From contig REGQ01000064.1 of assembly GCA_004134985.1 (NCBI GenBank), positions 62,001 to 126,000 of the forward strand: DNA of 64,000 bases. The letters run 5' to 3'. The notes under the pieces are model-generated. The model had not been told where the DNA came from, made no database searches, and saw only the letters and a list, made by a program, of their open reading frames with translations. Of this stretch, positions 36,980 through 46,067 are shown in pieces. Made by a program: the position numbers and the translations under genes. Every line of letters begins with the position of its first letter. Position 1 is the first letter of the stretch. Origin of the DNA: Paenibacillaceae bacterium. GTDB lineage: Bacteria; Bacillota; Bacilli; Paenibacillales; Paenibacillaceae.

Positions 36980-39009
36980 AAATTCACCACCCCGACACTC
37001 TGCACTTCAACATTCGGCTCCAGTTCGCTATAAGACAGAACCGGAATATCCTGCATCATGCGCTCGACGATTTGCCGCAAGTACATGCGAATGGTTGGAG
37101 AAGCGAGCACGATCGGCTGCTGGCCGGATTGAATTTGCTTGTTGACCTGCTCATTGAGCCTTTGATAAATTTGCTGCGAAGATACCGGGTCCAGTGCAAG
37201 ATAACTGCCTTGCTCGGACTGCTGAACCGACTCTGCAATTTTTTTCTCCAATGTCGGGCCGACCGTAATGACACGCAGTGGATCAGCTCCGCTGGAAAAT
37301 TGATGGGTAATCTGCCGTGACAATGCTTGTCTTACATACTCGGTCAACACATCAGCATCTTTCGTATAAGGACCATGATCAGCCAGCGTTTCGAAAATCG
37401 TCACCATATCGCGAATCGAAATTTTCTCACGCAGCAGTTTCACGAGCACCTTCTGAATGTCCCCGATTGACAGGATCGAAGGAATCAACTCGTCTACCAG
37501 TGCCGGATAGCTTTCCTTGAGATTCTCGACGAGCGCCTTCGCTTCCTGGCGGCCAAGCAGCTCATGCGCATGTTTCTTGATAACTTCCGTAAGGTGGGTA
37601 GCGACCACGGACGGTGGATCGACAACCGTATAACCGGACAATTCCGCCCGCTCCTTCATGTTCTCATCAATCCACAACGCAGGCAGGCCGAATGCCGGTT
37701 CTGACGTCTCGATGCCGACAATCGCATCGTCATCAAACCCTGGACTCATTGCCAGGTAATGATTGAGCAGCAGATCTCCCCTGGCCACGGTGTTTCCTTT
37801 AATTTTAATGACATATTCATTAGGCTTAAGCTGAATATTGTCTCGGATGCGAATGACCGGTACAACAAGCCCCAGTTCCAAAGCGCATTGCCGTCTGATC
37901 ATAATAATCCGGTCCAGCAAATCTCCGCCCTGCTGTGTATCCGCCAGCGGAATTAGCCCATAGCCAAACTCGAATTCGATCGGATCGACCTGGAGCAGAC
38001 TGATGACACTTTCCGGACTTCGCACCTCTTCGATTTGCTGTTCCTCCTCCATCTGTTCCTCTTCCTGCTGGCGTTTGGTAAGCGCCCCTGACATCTTCCA
38101 TCCTGCGAACACAAGCAGCGCTGCGAATGGCAAGGTGGCCATCGGTCCGATGGGTGTAAAGATACCAAGCATCGAAATGGTGCCCGCAACAATGTAGAGC
38201 AGCTTGGGATAACGGAACACCTGGGTCGTCAGGTCATAGGCAAGATTGCCTTCCGATGCGGCACGGGTCACCATCAAACCGGCAGAAGTGGAAATAAGCA
38301 GCGCCGGGATTTGGCTGACCAATCCATCACCGATGGTCAGAATGGAGTACTTGGACAATGCTTCACCGAATGGCATGCCATGGATCGCCATGCCGATGAC
38401 AAAACCGCCGAGCAAGTTGATAATCAGGATGATGATCGAGGCGATCGCATCCCCTTTGACGAATTTACTGGCACCGTCCATCGCACCGTAGAAATCCGCT
38501 TCACGCTCAATCTTCTGACGGCGGTCGCGCGCTTGCTGCTCATTGATGAGTCCGGCGTTCAAATCGGCATCAATACTCATCTGCTTGCCGGGCATCGCAT
38601 CGAGCGTAAATCTCGCTGCTACCTCGGCAACGCGCTCCGATCCTTTGGTAATAACGATAAACTGTACAACGACAAGGATCAGAAAGACGACAAAACCAAT
38701 CGCAATCTGACCGCCGGCCACAAACGCACCAAACGTGTCAATAACTTTTCCGCCGTCGGCATTTGCCAGAATACTTCTCGTTGTCGATACGCTAAGCGCC
38801 AAGCGAAACAAGGTCGTAATCAGCAAAATGGCCGGAAAAATCGAGAACTCCAGCGCATTCTGGGTGTTCATGCCGATTAATAGAATCATGATTGCCGCGG
38901 ATATGTTAATAATTAAGAGAACATCCAGTAATGGCGTCGGGATCGGAATAACCATCATGAGCACAATGCCGATAATGCCGATGAGTATGACCAAATCCTT
39001 TATTTTCAT
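36976..39009 (-). CDS. flhA: Flagellar type III export gate protein FlhA
   Basis: A 677-residue export-gate component forming the nonameric ring that docks chaperone-substrate complexes. It has eight N-terminal transmembrane helices (about 1-310) and the FHIPEP motif region LDAMPGKQMSIDADLNAGLI, then a large cytoplasmic domain (about 345-677) with SVVATHLTEVIKKHAHELLG. The length is normal. It ends in a four-base overlap with flhF and follows flhB by 27 bases. Confidence 0.97.
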   Translation of the reverse strand: MKIKDLVILIGIIGIVLMMVIPIPTPLLDVLLIINISAAIMILLIGMNTQNALEFSIFPAILLITTLFRLALSVSTTRSILANADGGKVIDTFGAFVAGGQIAIGFVVFLILVVVQFIVITKGSERVAEVAARFTLDAMPGKQMSIDADLNAGLINEQQARDRRQKIEREADFYGAMDGASKFVKGDAIASIIILIINLLGGFVIGMAIHGMPFGEALSKYSILTIGDGLVSQIPALLISTSAGLMVTRAASEGNLAYDLTTQVFRYPKLLYIVAGTISMLGIFTPIGPMATLPFAALLVFAGWKMSGALTKRQQEEEQMEEEQQIEEVRSPESVISLLQVDPIEFEFGYGLIPLADTQQGGDLLDRIIMIRRQCALELGLVVPVIRIRDNIQLKPNEYVIKIKGNTVARGDLLLNHYLAMSPGFDDDAIVGIETSEPAFGLPALWIDENMKERAELSGYTVVDPPSVVATHLTEVIKKHAHELLGRQEAKALVENLKESYPALVDELIPSILSIGDIQKVLVKLLREKISIRDMVTIFETLADHGPYTKDADVLTEYVRQALSRQITHQFSSGADPLRVITVGPTLEKKIAESVQQSEQGSYLALDPVSSQQIYQRLNEQVNKQIQSGQQPIVLASPTIRMYLRQIVERMMQDIPVLSYSELEPNVEVQSVGVVNL

Positions 39010-39036
39010 GACGATCCCCCCGCTTCTACCCGCATA

Positions 39037-40128
39037 TTAAATACTGCGCCGTTTCAATTTATATACGTATGCCAAAACTTCCGCCACAGCTTGAAACAAA
39101 TCGCCCGGTACGGTATCGCCAATTTCCGTCCGTTCATAAAGCGCGCGCGCAAGCGGCTTGTTTTCCATCGTTATAACGCCGTTTTCTTTGGCAATTTCTT
39201 TTATTCGAAGCGCCACATAGTCCATACCTTTAGCGGTAATCACCGGAGCTTCCATCGTTTCACCGTCGTATTTCAAGGCGATTGCGAAGTGAGTAGGGTT
39301 CGTAATAATGACATCGGCTTTGGGAATTTCCTGCATCATGCGCTGAAGTGCCATCCTTCGCTGGGTTTCGCGAATCCGCCCTTTGATGATGGGATTTCCT
39401 TCCGTTTTCTTATACTCGTCTTTAAGATCCTGCTTGGACATGCGCAGATTTTTTTCGTAATCATAACGCTGATACAAATAATCGAATACGGCAAGCACTG
39501 CGAGCATCGCCCCGATTTTCAAACCCATAGACAACGTGACGGAAGCGATAAAACTCGCCACATTTTCTATCGGCACTTGGGCCAATGCCAATATTTGCTC
39601 CAGTTCCCCCCATAGGGAGAAGTAGACGACGATCCCAATAATGATGAGCTTAATAATGCTTTTCAGAAACTCAACAACCGACCGAAGTGAAAGAATTTGT
39701 TTAAAGCCTTTCAACGGATTGATTTTGGATATTTTCATTTTGAGCGGATCACCGGTTAGGAGAAACCCGATTTGAATGAAATTCCCGAACAATGCCGTTA
39801 CAATTGTTATTAAGAAAATTGGCGCCAGCAGCAGCAAGCCTTGAACGATGATATCCCAGAACAAGTCCATTATATCGCTCTCGGTAACCTTCATCGCGAG
39901 CTTGTGTTCGAATATAGAGCTGAACATGGCCATCAAACGCGTCTTGTAGTATCCGCCCAATAGGATAAAGCTAAGGAAGGTAAACAACAGAATAAACGCT
40001 GCCGGCACTTCCATGCTTTTGGCCACTTGTCCCTTTTTGCGGGACTCTTGTTTCTTCTTGGGCGTCGCTTTCTCTGTTTTTTCCTGGGAGAAAAGCTGCA
40101 AATCGAGCGTCCACCGATAGTTGCGCAC
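39037..40128 (-). CDS. flhB: Flagellar export substrate-specificity switch protein FlhB
   Basis: A 363-residue protein with four membrane helices (about 40-220) and a cytoplasmic domain that cleaves itself at N-PTH (ITNPTHFAIALKY, about residue 275) to switch export from rod/hook to filament substrates. The N-terminus includes EKTEKATPKKKQESRKKGQV. It starts at a GTG (40126-40128) preceded by AGGAGGG. The length matches the family. Confidence 0.97.
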   Translation of the reverse strand: MRNYRWTLDLQLFSQEKTEKATPKKKQESRKKGQVAKSMEVPAAFILLFTFLSFILLGGYYKTRLMAMFSSIFEHKLAMKVTESDIMDLFWDIIVQGLLLLAPIFLITIVTALFGNFIQIGFLLTGDPLKMKISKINPLKGFKQILSLRSVVEFLKSIIKLIIIGIVVYFSLWGELEQILALAQVPIENVASFIASVTLSMGLKIGAMLAVLAVFDYLYQRYDYEKNLRMSKQDLKDEYKKTEGNPIIKGRIRETQRRMALQRMMQEIPKADVIITNPTHFAIALKYDGETMEAPVITAKGMDYVALRIKEIAKENGVITMENKPLARALYERTEIGDTVPGDLFQAVAEVLAYVYKLKRRSI

Positions 40129-40139
40129 CGTGCTCCCTC

Positions 40140-40931
40140 CTAGGAAATCGTTCCATTGCCAATAATAACGAGCAAATTCTCCAACGCTTTGAATAAACGG
40201 TCAAACAGCGCTCCGATCAAGCTCCCGAGTCCAGGCATCAGCATCATAAAAATAATAAATCCGATAATAATTTTGAGCGGCATACCGATAACGAAGACAT
40301 TGAATTGCGGCGCCGTTCTTGCCAAAAATCCGAGTCCGACATCCGCGAGGAATAGCGCGACGACAAGCGGCGCCGCCATTTGCAATGAGAGCATGAAGGT
40401 GTAAGCAAACGTCGTTGTCAGAAATGTACTGACATTTCCTTCATAAATCCGCGCAAACAGCTCATTGGAAAGCGGCAGCCAATCATAACTGCGCATTATG
40501 GCAAGCAGCAAGTAATGATGGCCATTCATCGCCAGAAAAAGCAGCACAACGATCATAAACTTGAAATTGCCGAGCAGCGGAGCGGAAACGCCTGTCATCG
40601 GATCGATAACATTGGCCATCCCAAAGCCCATTTGCAAATCGATGAAAGCGCCGGCTGTCTGCACAATGGTAAAAAACAGATAGGCAACATACCCCAGCAG
40701 CAAGCCAGCCAGCACTTCACGAATAATAAACAAGGGGTATTCTGCACCAACTGCGAGCGTCTCGTTAATCCCGTATACAAGATAAACAATAACAGCCGTG
40801 AAAAACCCGAGCCCGATTTTGAATGTTGCGGGTACGCCGCGCGTAGAAAAAATAGGCGCGACGACGAAAAATGCGGTAATTCGACAAAATATCAACAAAA
40901 AAATAGGAAATGCCTGTAGGAACAGCTCCAT
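40140..40931 (-). CDS. fliR: Flagellar export gate protein FliR
   Basis: A 263-residue polytopic protein with about six hydrophobic segments, forming the export gate core with FliP and FliQ. Signatures: CRITAFFVVAPIF near the N-terminus and LQMGFGMANVIDPMTG in the middle. I chose the ATG at 40931; a TTG stands one codon upstream. The ribosome site is weak, so translation is probably coupled to fliQ, 11 bases upstream. Confidence 0.95.
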   Translation of the reverse strand: MELFLQAFPIFLLIFCRITAFFVVAPIFSTRGVPATFKIGLGFFTAVIVYLVYGINETLAVGAEYPLFIIREVLAGLLLGYVAYLFFTIVQTAGAFIDLQMGFGMANVIDPMTGVSAPLLGNFKFMIVVLLFLAMNGHHYLLLAIMRSYDWLPLSNELFARIYEGNVSTFLTTTFAYTFMLSLQMAAPLVVALFLADVGLGFLARTAPQFNVFVIGMPLKIIIGFIIFMMLMPGLGSLIGALFDRLFKALENLLVIIGNGTIS

Positions 40932-40942
40932 CAATTCACAGC

Positions 40943-41212
40943 CTATCCAATGTAATTATGAAGGTTGTTCAACAGATTGTATGTAAAATCAACCAATGTA
41001 TTCAGCACCCATGGGCCAAATAACAAAACGGCAAGCATGACGGCAATGATCTTCGGAACGAAAGCCAGCGTCTGCTCCTGAATTTGCGTCGTCGCCTGGA
41101 ATATGCTGACGAGCAAGCCAACCAGTAGCCCCAGCACGAGCATCGGGGCGCTCGCCTTCAATATCGTAAGCAATGCTTGGCCCGCCAGACCGATAATAAA
41201 ATCAGAGCTCAT
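40943..41212 (-). CDS. fliQ: Flagellar export gate protein FliQ
   Basis: An 89-residue protein with two hydrophobic helices (about 13-38 and 50-75), wrapping FliPR in the export gate. GLLVGLLVSIFQATTQIQEQ is the family signature, and the length is exactly typical. It lies between fliP and fliR as in all fla/che operons. Confidence 0.96.
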   Translation of the reverse strand: MSSDFIIGLAGQALLTILKASAPMLVLGLLVGLLVSIFQATTQIQEQTLAFVPKIIAVMLAVLLFGPWVLNTLVDFTYNLLNNLHNYIG

Positions 41213-41240
41213 GATGATATCTGTCCCCTTTCTGACGGTC

Positions 41241-41993
41241 TTACGGATTGAAGCTGAGCAGCAGCGACTTGATGATCAAATACCAGCCGTCTACCAGCAC
41301 GAACAGTAAAATTTTGAACGGGAGTGAAATCATGACCGGTGGCAGCATCATCATCCCCATCGCCATCAATACACTCGCTACAACCATGTCAATGATAAGA
41401 AATGGAATAAAAATCATAAAGCCCATCTGGAATGCTGTTTTCAGCTCGCTTAGCGCATAGGCCGGAATCAGAACGGTAATCGGAATATCCTCAAAGCTCG
41501 TCGGCCGCTCCATTTTCGTATATTGCACAAACAGCATCAAATCTTTTTCACGAGTGTGAGAAAACATAAATTTCTTCATCGGCACTGACGCTTCAGCAAG
41601 CGCCTCCGTCTGCGACATTTCGCCTTGCAAGTACGGCTGCAGCGCAACCTTGTTCACCTCGGACAATGTTGGCGACATAATGAACAATGTCAGAAACAAA
41701 GCCAATCCGATGAGCACTTGATTGGGCGGCATCTGCTGTGTTCCGAGCGATGTTCTGACAAAGCTTAGTACGATGACAATTCTTGTGAAGCTTGTCATTA
41801 ATACCAGAATTGCAGGAGCAAGGCTCAGTACGGTGATCATCAACAAAATTGAAAGCGCCGATGTCCCCGGTTCTCCTCCATTGTTGCCGATTTCAATGTT
41901 GATATTGGGGAGCGGTTCTGCAATTGCCGTGCTTGAGAAGCCGATCGTAAACAGCAGGACAGCCATAAACATTAGAGCTTGTTTTTTATTCAT
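41241..41993 (-). CDS. fliP: Flagellar export gate protein FliP
   Basis: A 250-residue protein with a cleavable-looking signal peptide (1-25) and four later membrane segments. Signatures: SFTRIVIVLSFVRTSLGTQQ, PPNQVLIGLALFLT and LIPAYALSELKTAFQMGF. It forms the pentameric core of the export gate. It starts in a four-base overlap with the fliO stop. Confidence 0.97.
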   Translation of the reverse strand: MNKKQALMFMAVLLFTIGFSSTAIAEPLPNINIEIGNNGGEPGTSALSILLMITVLSLAPAILVLMTSFTRIVIVLSFVRTSLGTQQMPPNQVLIGLALFLTLFIMSPTLSEVNKVALQPYLQGEMSQTEALAEASVPMKKFMFSHTREKDLMLFVQYTKMERPTSFEDIPITVLIPAYALSELKTAFQMGFMIFIPFLIIDMVVASVLMAMGMMMLPPVMISLPFKILLFVLVDGWYLIIKSLLLSFNP

Positions 41994-42610
41994 TCGTCCA
42001 TCAACCGATCTTTAGACTTGGCATCTTTGAGCGCCGCCTCTACGTTTTGCTTTCTTATAGATTGTCGTTGTAATTTGTCCTGCAGCACATCCTGGAACGA
42101 TGATGAAGCCTGCCACAACTCGGTTCCGGGCTCCTGTTCCTGTTTGTCATCCTGCCGCTTTCGCAACTTTTGAATCAAGCCCGTCAGCGAAGACAGATTC
42201 ATCGACTTGTCCATTTGCTCTTCCATATAGGCAATGATTGCCTGCGCTTCTTCCAAATCATCAACTTTATCCAGCAGCTTCACTTCATTGCCTACGCCGA
42301 CAACATAGATTCTACCCGCCAGTTCGACAATCTGCAGTGATTTATTCTGGCCGAGCGAGATGCCGCCAAGTGTTCTGAGCGAACGGTTGGCACCAAAGCT
42401 GCGGCTGCGCTTCGATAAAAACTTAATGAAAAGCACAATCATGCCGATAACAATAAGTAGAGCCACAATGACCCAGAGAAGGCTGCCTGCCAGGTTGTCA
42501 TCTGGCATTTTGGTCGGGCCGTCATTGGTGAACGCGGAGACCGCGCCTGTGTTGTCTGCAGTGAAGAAGGCCGCTGCTGTCACAGATGACAGTGAGATTG
42601 ATAACCCCAT
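41990..42610 (-). CDS. fliO: FliO/FliZ-family flagellar biosynthesis protein
   Basis: A 206-residue protein with an N-terminal hydrophobic, signal-like stretch (1-20), a transmembrane helix (about 44-66, LLWVIVALLIVIGMIVLFIK) and a cytoplasmic FliO domain (LRTLGGISLGQNKSLQIVEL, YVVGVGNEVKLL). The tail is Gln/Asp-rich. FliO is a chaperone for FliP complex assembly; the B. subtilis homologue is called FliZ. I chose the ATG at 42610 (MGLSISLSS) over an upstream frame inside cheY. Confidence 0.9.
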   Translation of the reverse strand: MGLSISLSSVTAAAFFTADNTGAVSAFTNDGPTKMPDDNLAGSLLWVIVALLIVIGMIVLFIKFLSKRSRSFGANRSLRTLGGISLGQNKSLQIVELAGRIYVVGVGNEVKLLDKVDDLEEAQAIIAYMEEQMDKSMNLSSLTGLIQKLRKRQDDKQEQEPGTELWQASSSFQDVLQDKLQRQSIRKQNVEAALKDAKSKDRLMDE

Positions 42611-42623
42611 CTTAACCTTGTCC

Positions 42624-42986
42624 CTATCCCAGCGTTTTCTTGATCGCCTCGACAACACGATCTGCCTGAAACGGCTTAACGATAAAATCTTTTGCCCCGG
42701 CCTGGATCGCATCGATAACCATCGCCTGCTGCCCCATCGCTGAACACATAATTACTTTGGCGTCACCGTCCAGCTTCTTGATTTCTTTCAAGGCAGTGAT
42801 GCCGTCCATCTCCGGCATTGTAATATCCATCGTAATCAAATCCGGTTTCAGCTCTTTGTATTTTTCAACCGCTTGCGCACCGTCCTGTGCCTCGCCGACA
42901 ACTTCGTAGCCATTTTTGCTAAGTATGTCTCGGATCATCATTCTCATGAAAGCTGCGTCGTCCACGATTAAAATACGGTTTGCCAT
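42624..42986 (-). CDS. cheY: Chemotaxis response regulator CheY
   Basis: A 120-residue single receiver domain that, when phosphorylated by CheA, binds FliM/FliY at the motor. The phospho-acceptor Asp lies in LITMDITMPEMDG (about 54); VDDAAFMR holds the acidic pocket, with Thr/Ser position CSAMG and Lys in IVKPF. It sits between fliY and fliO, as in B. subtilis. Confidence 0.97.
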   Translation of the reverse strand: MANRILIVDDAAFMRMMIRDILSKNGYEVVGEAQDGAQAVEKYKELKPDLITMDITMPEMDGITALKEIKKLDGDAKVIMCSAMGQQAMVIDAIQAGAKDFIVKPFQADRVVEAIKKTLG

Positions 42987-43010
42987 CTTTTTTCTTCCTC
43001 CTAAGGATGT

Positions 43011-44249
43011 TTATTGTAATTTTTGGATCCGATCCCACTGGCTAACGATATCGGTAACCCGCACACCGAAGTTCTCATCGATAACAACGACCTCACCCTT
43101 CGCTATCAACTTGTTATTCACCAGAATATCTACCGGTTCGCCAGCAAGCTTGTCCAGCTCAATAATGGAGCCTTGCGACAATTCAAGAATTTCCTTAATT
43201 TGCTTGTGCGTCCTTCCTAATTCTACAGTGACTTTAAGCGGTATGTCGAGCAATAAATTTAAGTTTGTTTCATCGACTTGCGCATAAGGAGACGGTTGAA
43301 AATTAGCAAATTGCACAGGCTGCACATTGATGTTGCGATTGGGCATTCCACCATACGCCTGCGGCCCCTGTGTTTGTGGCGGAATGCCTGCCGGCGCTCC
43401 TGTTTCCTGAGCGTAGACTGGCTGCTGCGCAACGGGTGCAGGCTCAACGGAAGGCTGCTGGTATACAGGCTGTTGCGGTGCTGCTGGAGGCTGTTGTGGC
43501 GCCTCCTGGTGGACAGCTGCCGCCGGCAGCGGTTCCGGCTCAGTTGATGTCCCAGCCATCAATGTAGCTACCATTTCCTTGGCAAAGGATACCGGGAGCA
43601 ATTGCATGATGGTAGAGTCAATCAAATTGCCAATTTTCAGGTTGAACGAAATTTTAATGAACACATCGACCGGCGGCAAATTATTGACGCCTTCTCCACT
43701 GTTCGTATCCAATATATCGATTCCGGGAGGTGAAATATTAACGAACCGATTGAAGATTGTGGACATCGAAGTAGCCGACGAACCCATCATCTGGTTCATC
43801 GCTTCCTGAACCGCACTAATATGAATTTCATTGAGCTCTTCAACCGTTATTTCGCCTTCACCGCCAAGCATCAGGTCAGCAATGACTTGGGCATCTTTCG
43901 TTTTGATCACGAGAGAATTCACGCCCTGGAAACCATCCACATAATGAACATGAACGGCCACATGCGGTTTGGGGAACTCTTTATCCAGATTGTCGCGCAT
44001 AATGACAGACACTTGCGGTGTCGTTATATCGACTTTCTTGCCTAGCAAGGTGGATAAAGCAGTAGCCGCACTCCCGAAGGTGATGTTGCCGATTTCCCCA
44101 AGCGCATCCTGTTCAATGGAGCTGATGTAGTCTTCAGCCCGCACGATTTCAGTGGAACTGCTCTCCTCCTTGGGCGAATCGAAATCCCCTGCCGTTTGCC
44201 GCAGCAACGCATCGATTTCTTCCTGAGATAAATAGTCTTTACTCGTCAT
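43011..44249 (-). CDS. fliY: Flagellar switch protein and CheY-P phosphatase FliY (FliN fusion)
   Basis: A 412-residue protein: an N-terminal CheY-binding motif (YLSQEEIDALLRQ), a CheC-like phosphatase domain with two E-x2-N sites (DALGEIGNITFGSAATALS and SAVQEAMNQMMG), a Pro/Gln-rich linker (about 235-320), and a C-terminal FliN/SpoA domain (about 325-410, LLDIPLKVTVELGRTHKQIK). It is part of the C-ring and removes phosphate from CheY-P at the motor. The ATG at 44249 follows GAAGGAG and lies 11 bases inside the end of fliM. Confidence 0.96.
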   Translation of the reverse strand: MTSKDYLSQEEIDALLRQTAGDFDSPKEESSSTEIVRAEDYISSIEQDALGEIGNITFGSAATALSTLLGKKVDITTPQVSVIMRDNLDKEFPKPHVAVHVHYVDGFQGVNSLVIKTKDAQVIADLMLGGEGEITVEELNEIHISAVQEAMNQMMGSSATSMSTIFNRFVNISPPGIDILDTNSGEGVNNLPPVDVFIKISFNLKIGNLIDSTIMQLLPVSFAKEMVATLMAGTSTEPEPLPAAAVHQEAPQQPPAAPQQPVYQQPSVEPAPVAQQPVYAQETGAPAGIPPQTQGPQAYGGMPNRNINVQPVQFANFQPSPYAQVDETNLNLLLDIPLKVTVELGRTHKQIKEILELSQGSIIELDKLAGEPVDILVNNKLIAKGEVVVIDENFGVRVTDIVSQWDRIQKLQ

Positions 44250-45240
44250 AATCTTCTTCCGCTCCTTCACTGACAATCTCGTCGATCTGAACGGCCAGAC
44301 GATCTTTAAGCGACCCTGGACTGCCGATGAACTTAAGCTTGTCGCCTACTTTAATCTGCAATCCGTTATCGACTTTGCTATTCAGTCCGATAACGTCACC
44401 TACCGCCAAGCCCAGAAACTCGCGAATGGTCAGTTTTGAGTTGCCCAGCTCCGCAACAATCGGCAGCTTTGCTTTGCTGACCCTGTTTTCCAGCATTTCT
44501 ACTTCTTCCGGCGCACGCGCCTTCTTCTGAGACACAAACCAATGATGCACAGACAAACGCGGCATAATCGGTTCAATAACAACATGGGGAATACATAGAT
44601 TGATCATGCCTGTTGTTTCGCCGATTTTGGTGCTCAGCGAGACAAGGGCAATCGTTTCGTTCGGAGACACAATCTGCATAAATTGCGGGTTGGTCTCCAG
44701 CGCCTCCAGTCTTGGAGACAAATCGACTATCGTCTTCCATGCCTCCTGCAGACTTTCAAATGCTCTGCTGAAGATCCGTTCCATCACAATCGTCTCGATT
44801 TCCGTGAGCGAAGTGATTTTCGACGGGGCAGCACCCTGTCCGCCAAGCAGACGGTCCAGCATGGCATACGCCACATTGGGGTGTACCTCCATCACCATCC
44901 TGCCTTCCAGCGGTTCCGCTTCAAAGATGTTCAGAATCGTCATTTTTGGAATGGAACGAATGAATTCGTCATATGGCAATTGCTCCACCTGAACAACACT
45001 GATTTGGACAAAGGTACGCAATTGTGCAGAGAAATAGGTAGTCAGATACCGGGCAAAATTTTCATGAATTCTCGTTAAACTGCGGATATGATCTTTCGAG
45101 AAGCGAACTGCCCGTTTAAAATCATAAGCCCGGACTCTGCGCTGCGTCTCTTCTTTCTTCAGCTCTTCCGCATCCATTTCGCCGGATGAAAGTGCCGCCA
45201 GCAGCGCATCAATTTCGTTCTGCGACAAAACATCTACCAA
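44239..45240 (-). CDS. fliM: Flagellar motor switch protein FliM
   Basis: A 333-residue C-ring protein. The CheY-P binding motif LSQNEIDALLAAL is at the N-terminus, the middle CheC-like domain covers about 45-225, and the C-terminal SpoA domain about 245-330 (LTIREFLGLAVGDVIGL). The frame opens at a TTG (45238-45240) with GGGGAGAGAA before it. It overlaps fliY and follows fliL. Confidence 0.97.
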   Translation of the reverse strand: MVDVLSQNEIDALLAALSSGEMDAEELKKEETQRRVRAYDFKRAVRFSKDHIRSLTRIHENFARYLTTYFSAQLRTFVQISVVQVEQLPYDEFIRSIPKMTILNIFEAEPLEGRMVMEVHPNVAYAMLDRLLGGQGAAPSKITSLTEIETIVMERIFSRAFESLQEAWKTIVDLSPRLEALETNPQFMQIVSPNETIALVSLSTKIGETTGMINLCIPHVVIEPIMPRLSVHHWFVSQKKARAPEEVEMLENRVSKAKLPIVAELGNSKLTIREFLGLAVGDVIGLNSKVDNGLQIKVGDKLKFIGSPGSLKDRLAVQIDEIVSEGAEEDYDE

Positions 45241-45288
45241 TTCTCTCCCCCCTCTCCCCAGGAATTCCGTTTCAAGTATGAGCCGGAT

Positions 45289-45771
45289 TTAAAGCTGGTT
45301 TATAATAAAGTCGGTGATTTCAATTTTAGTGAGCTTGCCCGACGGAAGAACGGGATTAATTAAATTCAACAGCTTGGCGCTTAGCGCGTCCTTCCCTTTG
45401 GAACCGTTAATTTCCTCAGGCGACATATCGCCCAGCGTGCGAATAATGATCGGCTTAATGTCCAGATCTTTCACTTTCTCGAAATCTTCCTTGGCCTTTT
45501 TCGTATCAAACCGAAATGCCATCGACGTTCTGACGATATACTCACTATCGATTAAGTTGGTCGTAATATCGGAAATCTGACTGGTGAGATCAACGCGCTG
45601 CTTGGCTGTTAATTTATTGACCTGCACACTATCCACACTGCCTTCTGCCTTCGTGAGCGGATCACTTGAATTCGGGTTGGAGAACAATTGGTTAAACAGG
45701 AAGACCGCCACGACAGCAATCAATGTAATTGAAAGCAAAATCGTTATAAGCCAAGGTAGCATTTTTTTCAT
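45289..45771 (-). CDS. fliL: Flagellar basal body-associated protein FliL
   Basis: A 160-residue membrane protein with one N-terminal helix (about 7-29) and a periplasm-side domain ending IEITDFIINQL, typical of FliL. It forms stator-supporting rings. Its start overlaps the swrD stop by four bases, and GGAGGG lies upstream within swrD. Confidence 0.94.
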   Translation of the reverse strand: MKKMLPWLITILLSITLIAVVAVFLFNQLFSNPNSSDPLTKAEGSVDSVQVNKLTAKQRVDLTSQISDITTNLIDSEYIVRTSMAFRFDTKKAKEDFEKVKDLDIKPIIIRTLGDMSPEEINGSKGKDALSAKLLNLINPVLPSGKLTKIEITDFIINQL

Positions 45772-45995
45772 TTGTCGGTTCCCTCCAATGGATCAATCCC
45801 CACGCTTGCTCGAAGCGCACCGATCGTTCGAAGGTACTGCTGAATGAGTAAAATCAACTCTGCAGAGCTTTCAAGCGCAATTATTTTCTTGCCGGTCGTT
45901 AAAGTGATCAGTGTATCTGGCACCTCTTCAACCGTTTCGATCAACAGCGCATTGATAACCACTTTCGTACCGTTCAAACGCGTCACTGCTATCAT
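45768..45995 (-). CDS. swrD: SwrD/FlbD family small flagellar protein
   Basis: A 75-residue FlbD-family protein, with MIAVTRLNGTKVVINALLIE as the family signature. In B. subtilis the gene at this place (swrD, formerly ylzI), between flgE and fliL, raises motor torque and supports swarming. The ATG at 45995 has a strong AGGAGG site preceded by a hairpin. Confidence 0.92.
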   Translation of the reverse strand: MIAVTRLNGTKVVINALLIETVEEVPDTLITLTTGKKIIALESSAELILLIQQYLRTIGALRASVGIDPLEGTDK

Positions 45996-46015
45996 GATTA
46001 ACCTCCTAATTACCC

Positions 46016-46036
46016 GGGAGGCCTAAGCAGCCTCCC
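46016..46036 (-). promoter_or_regulatory. Intergenic hairpin before swrD
   Basis: A perfect 7-bp stem, GGGAGGC / GCCTCCC, with a TGCTTAG loop just upstream of the swrD ribosome site. No U-tract follows, so it is not a terminator; it may be an RNA processing or stability element between flgE and swrD. Confidence 0.5.
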
Positions 46037-46067
46037 TGTGGTATTTGAACTTATGTTCCAGATGAAT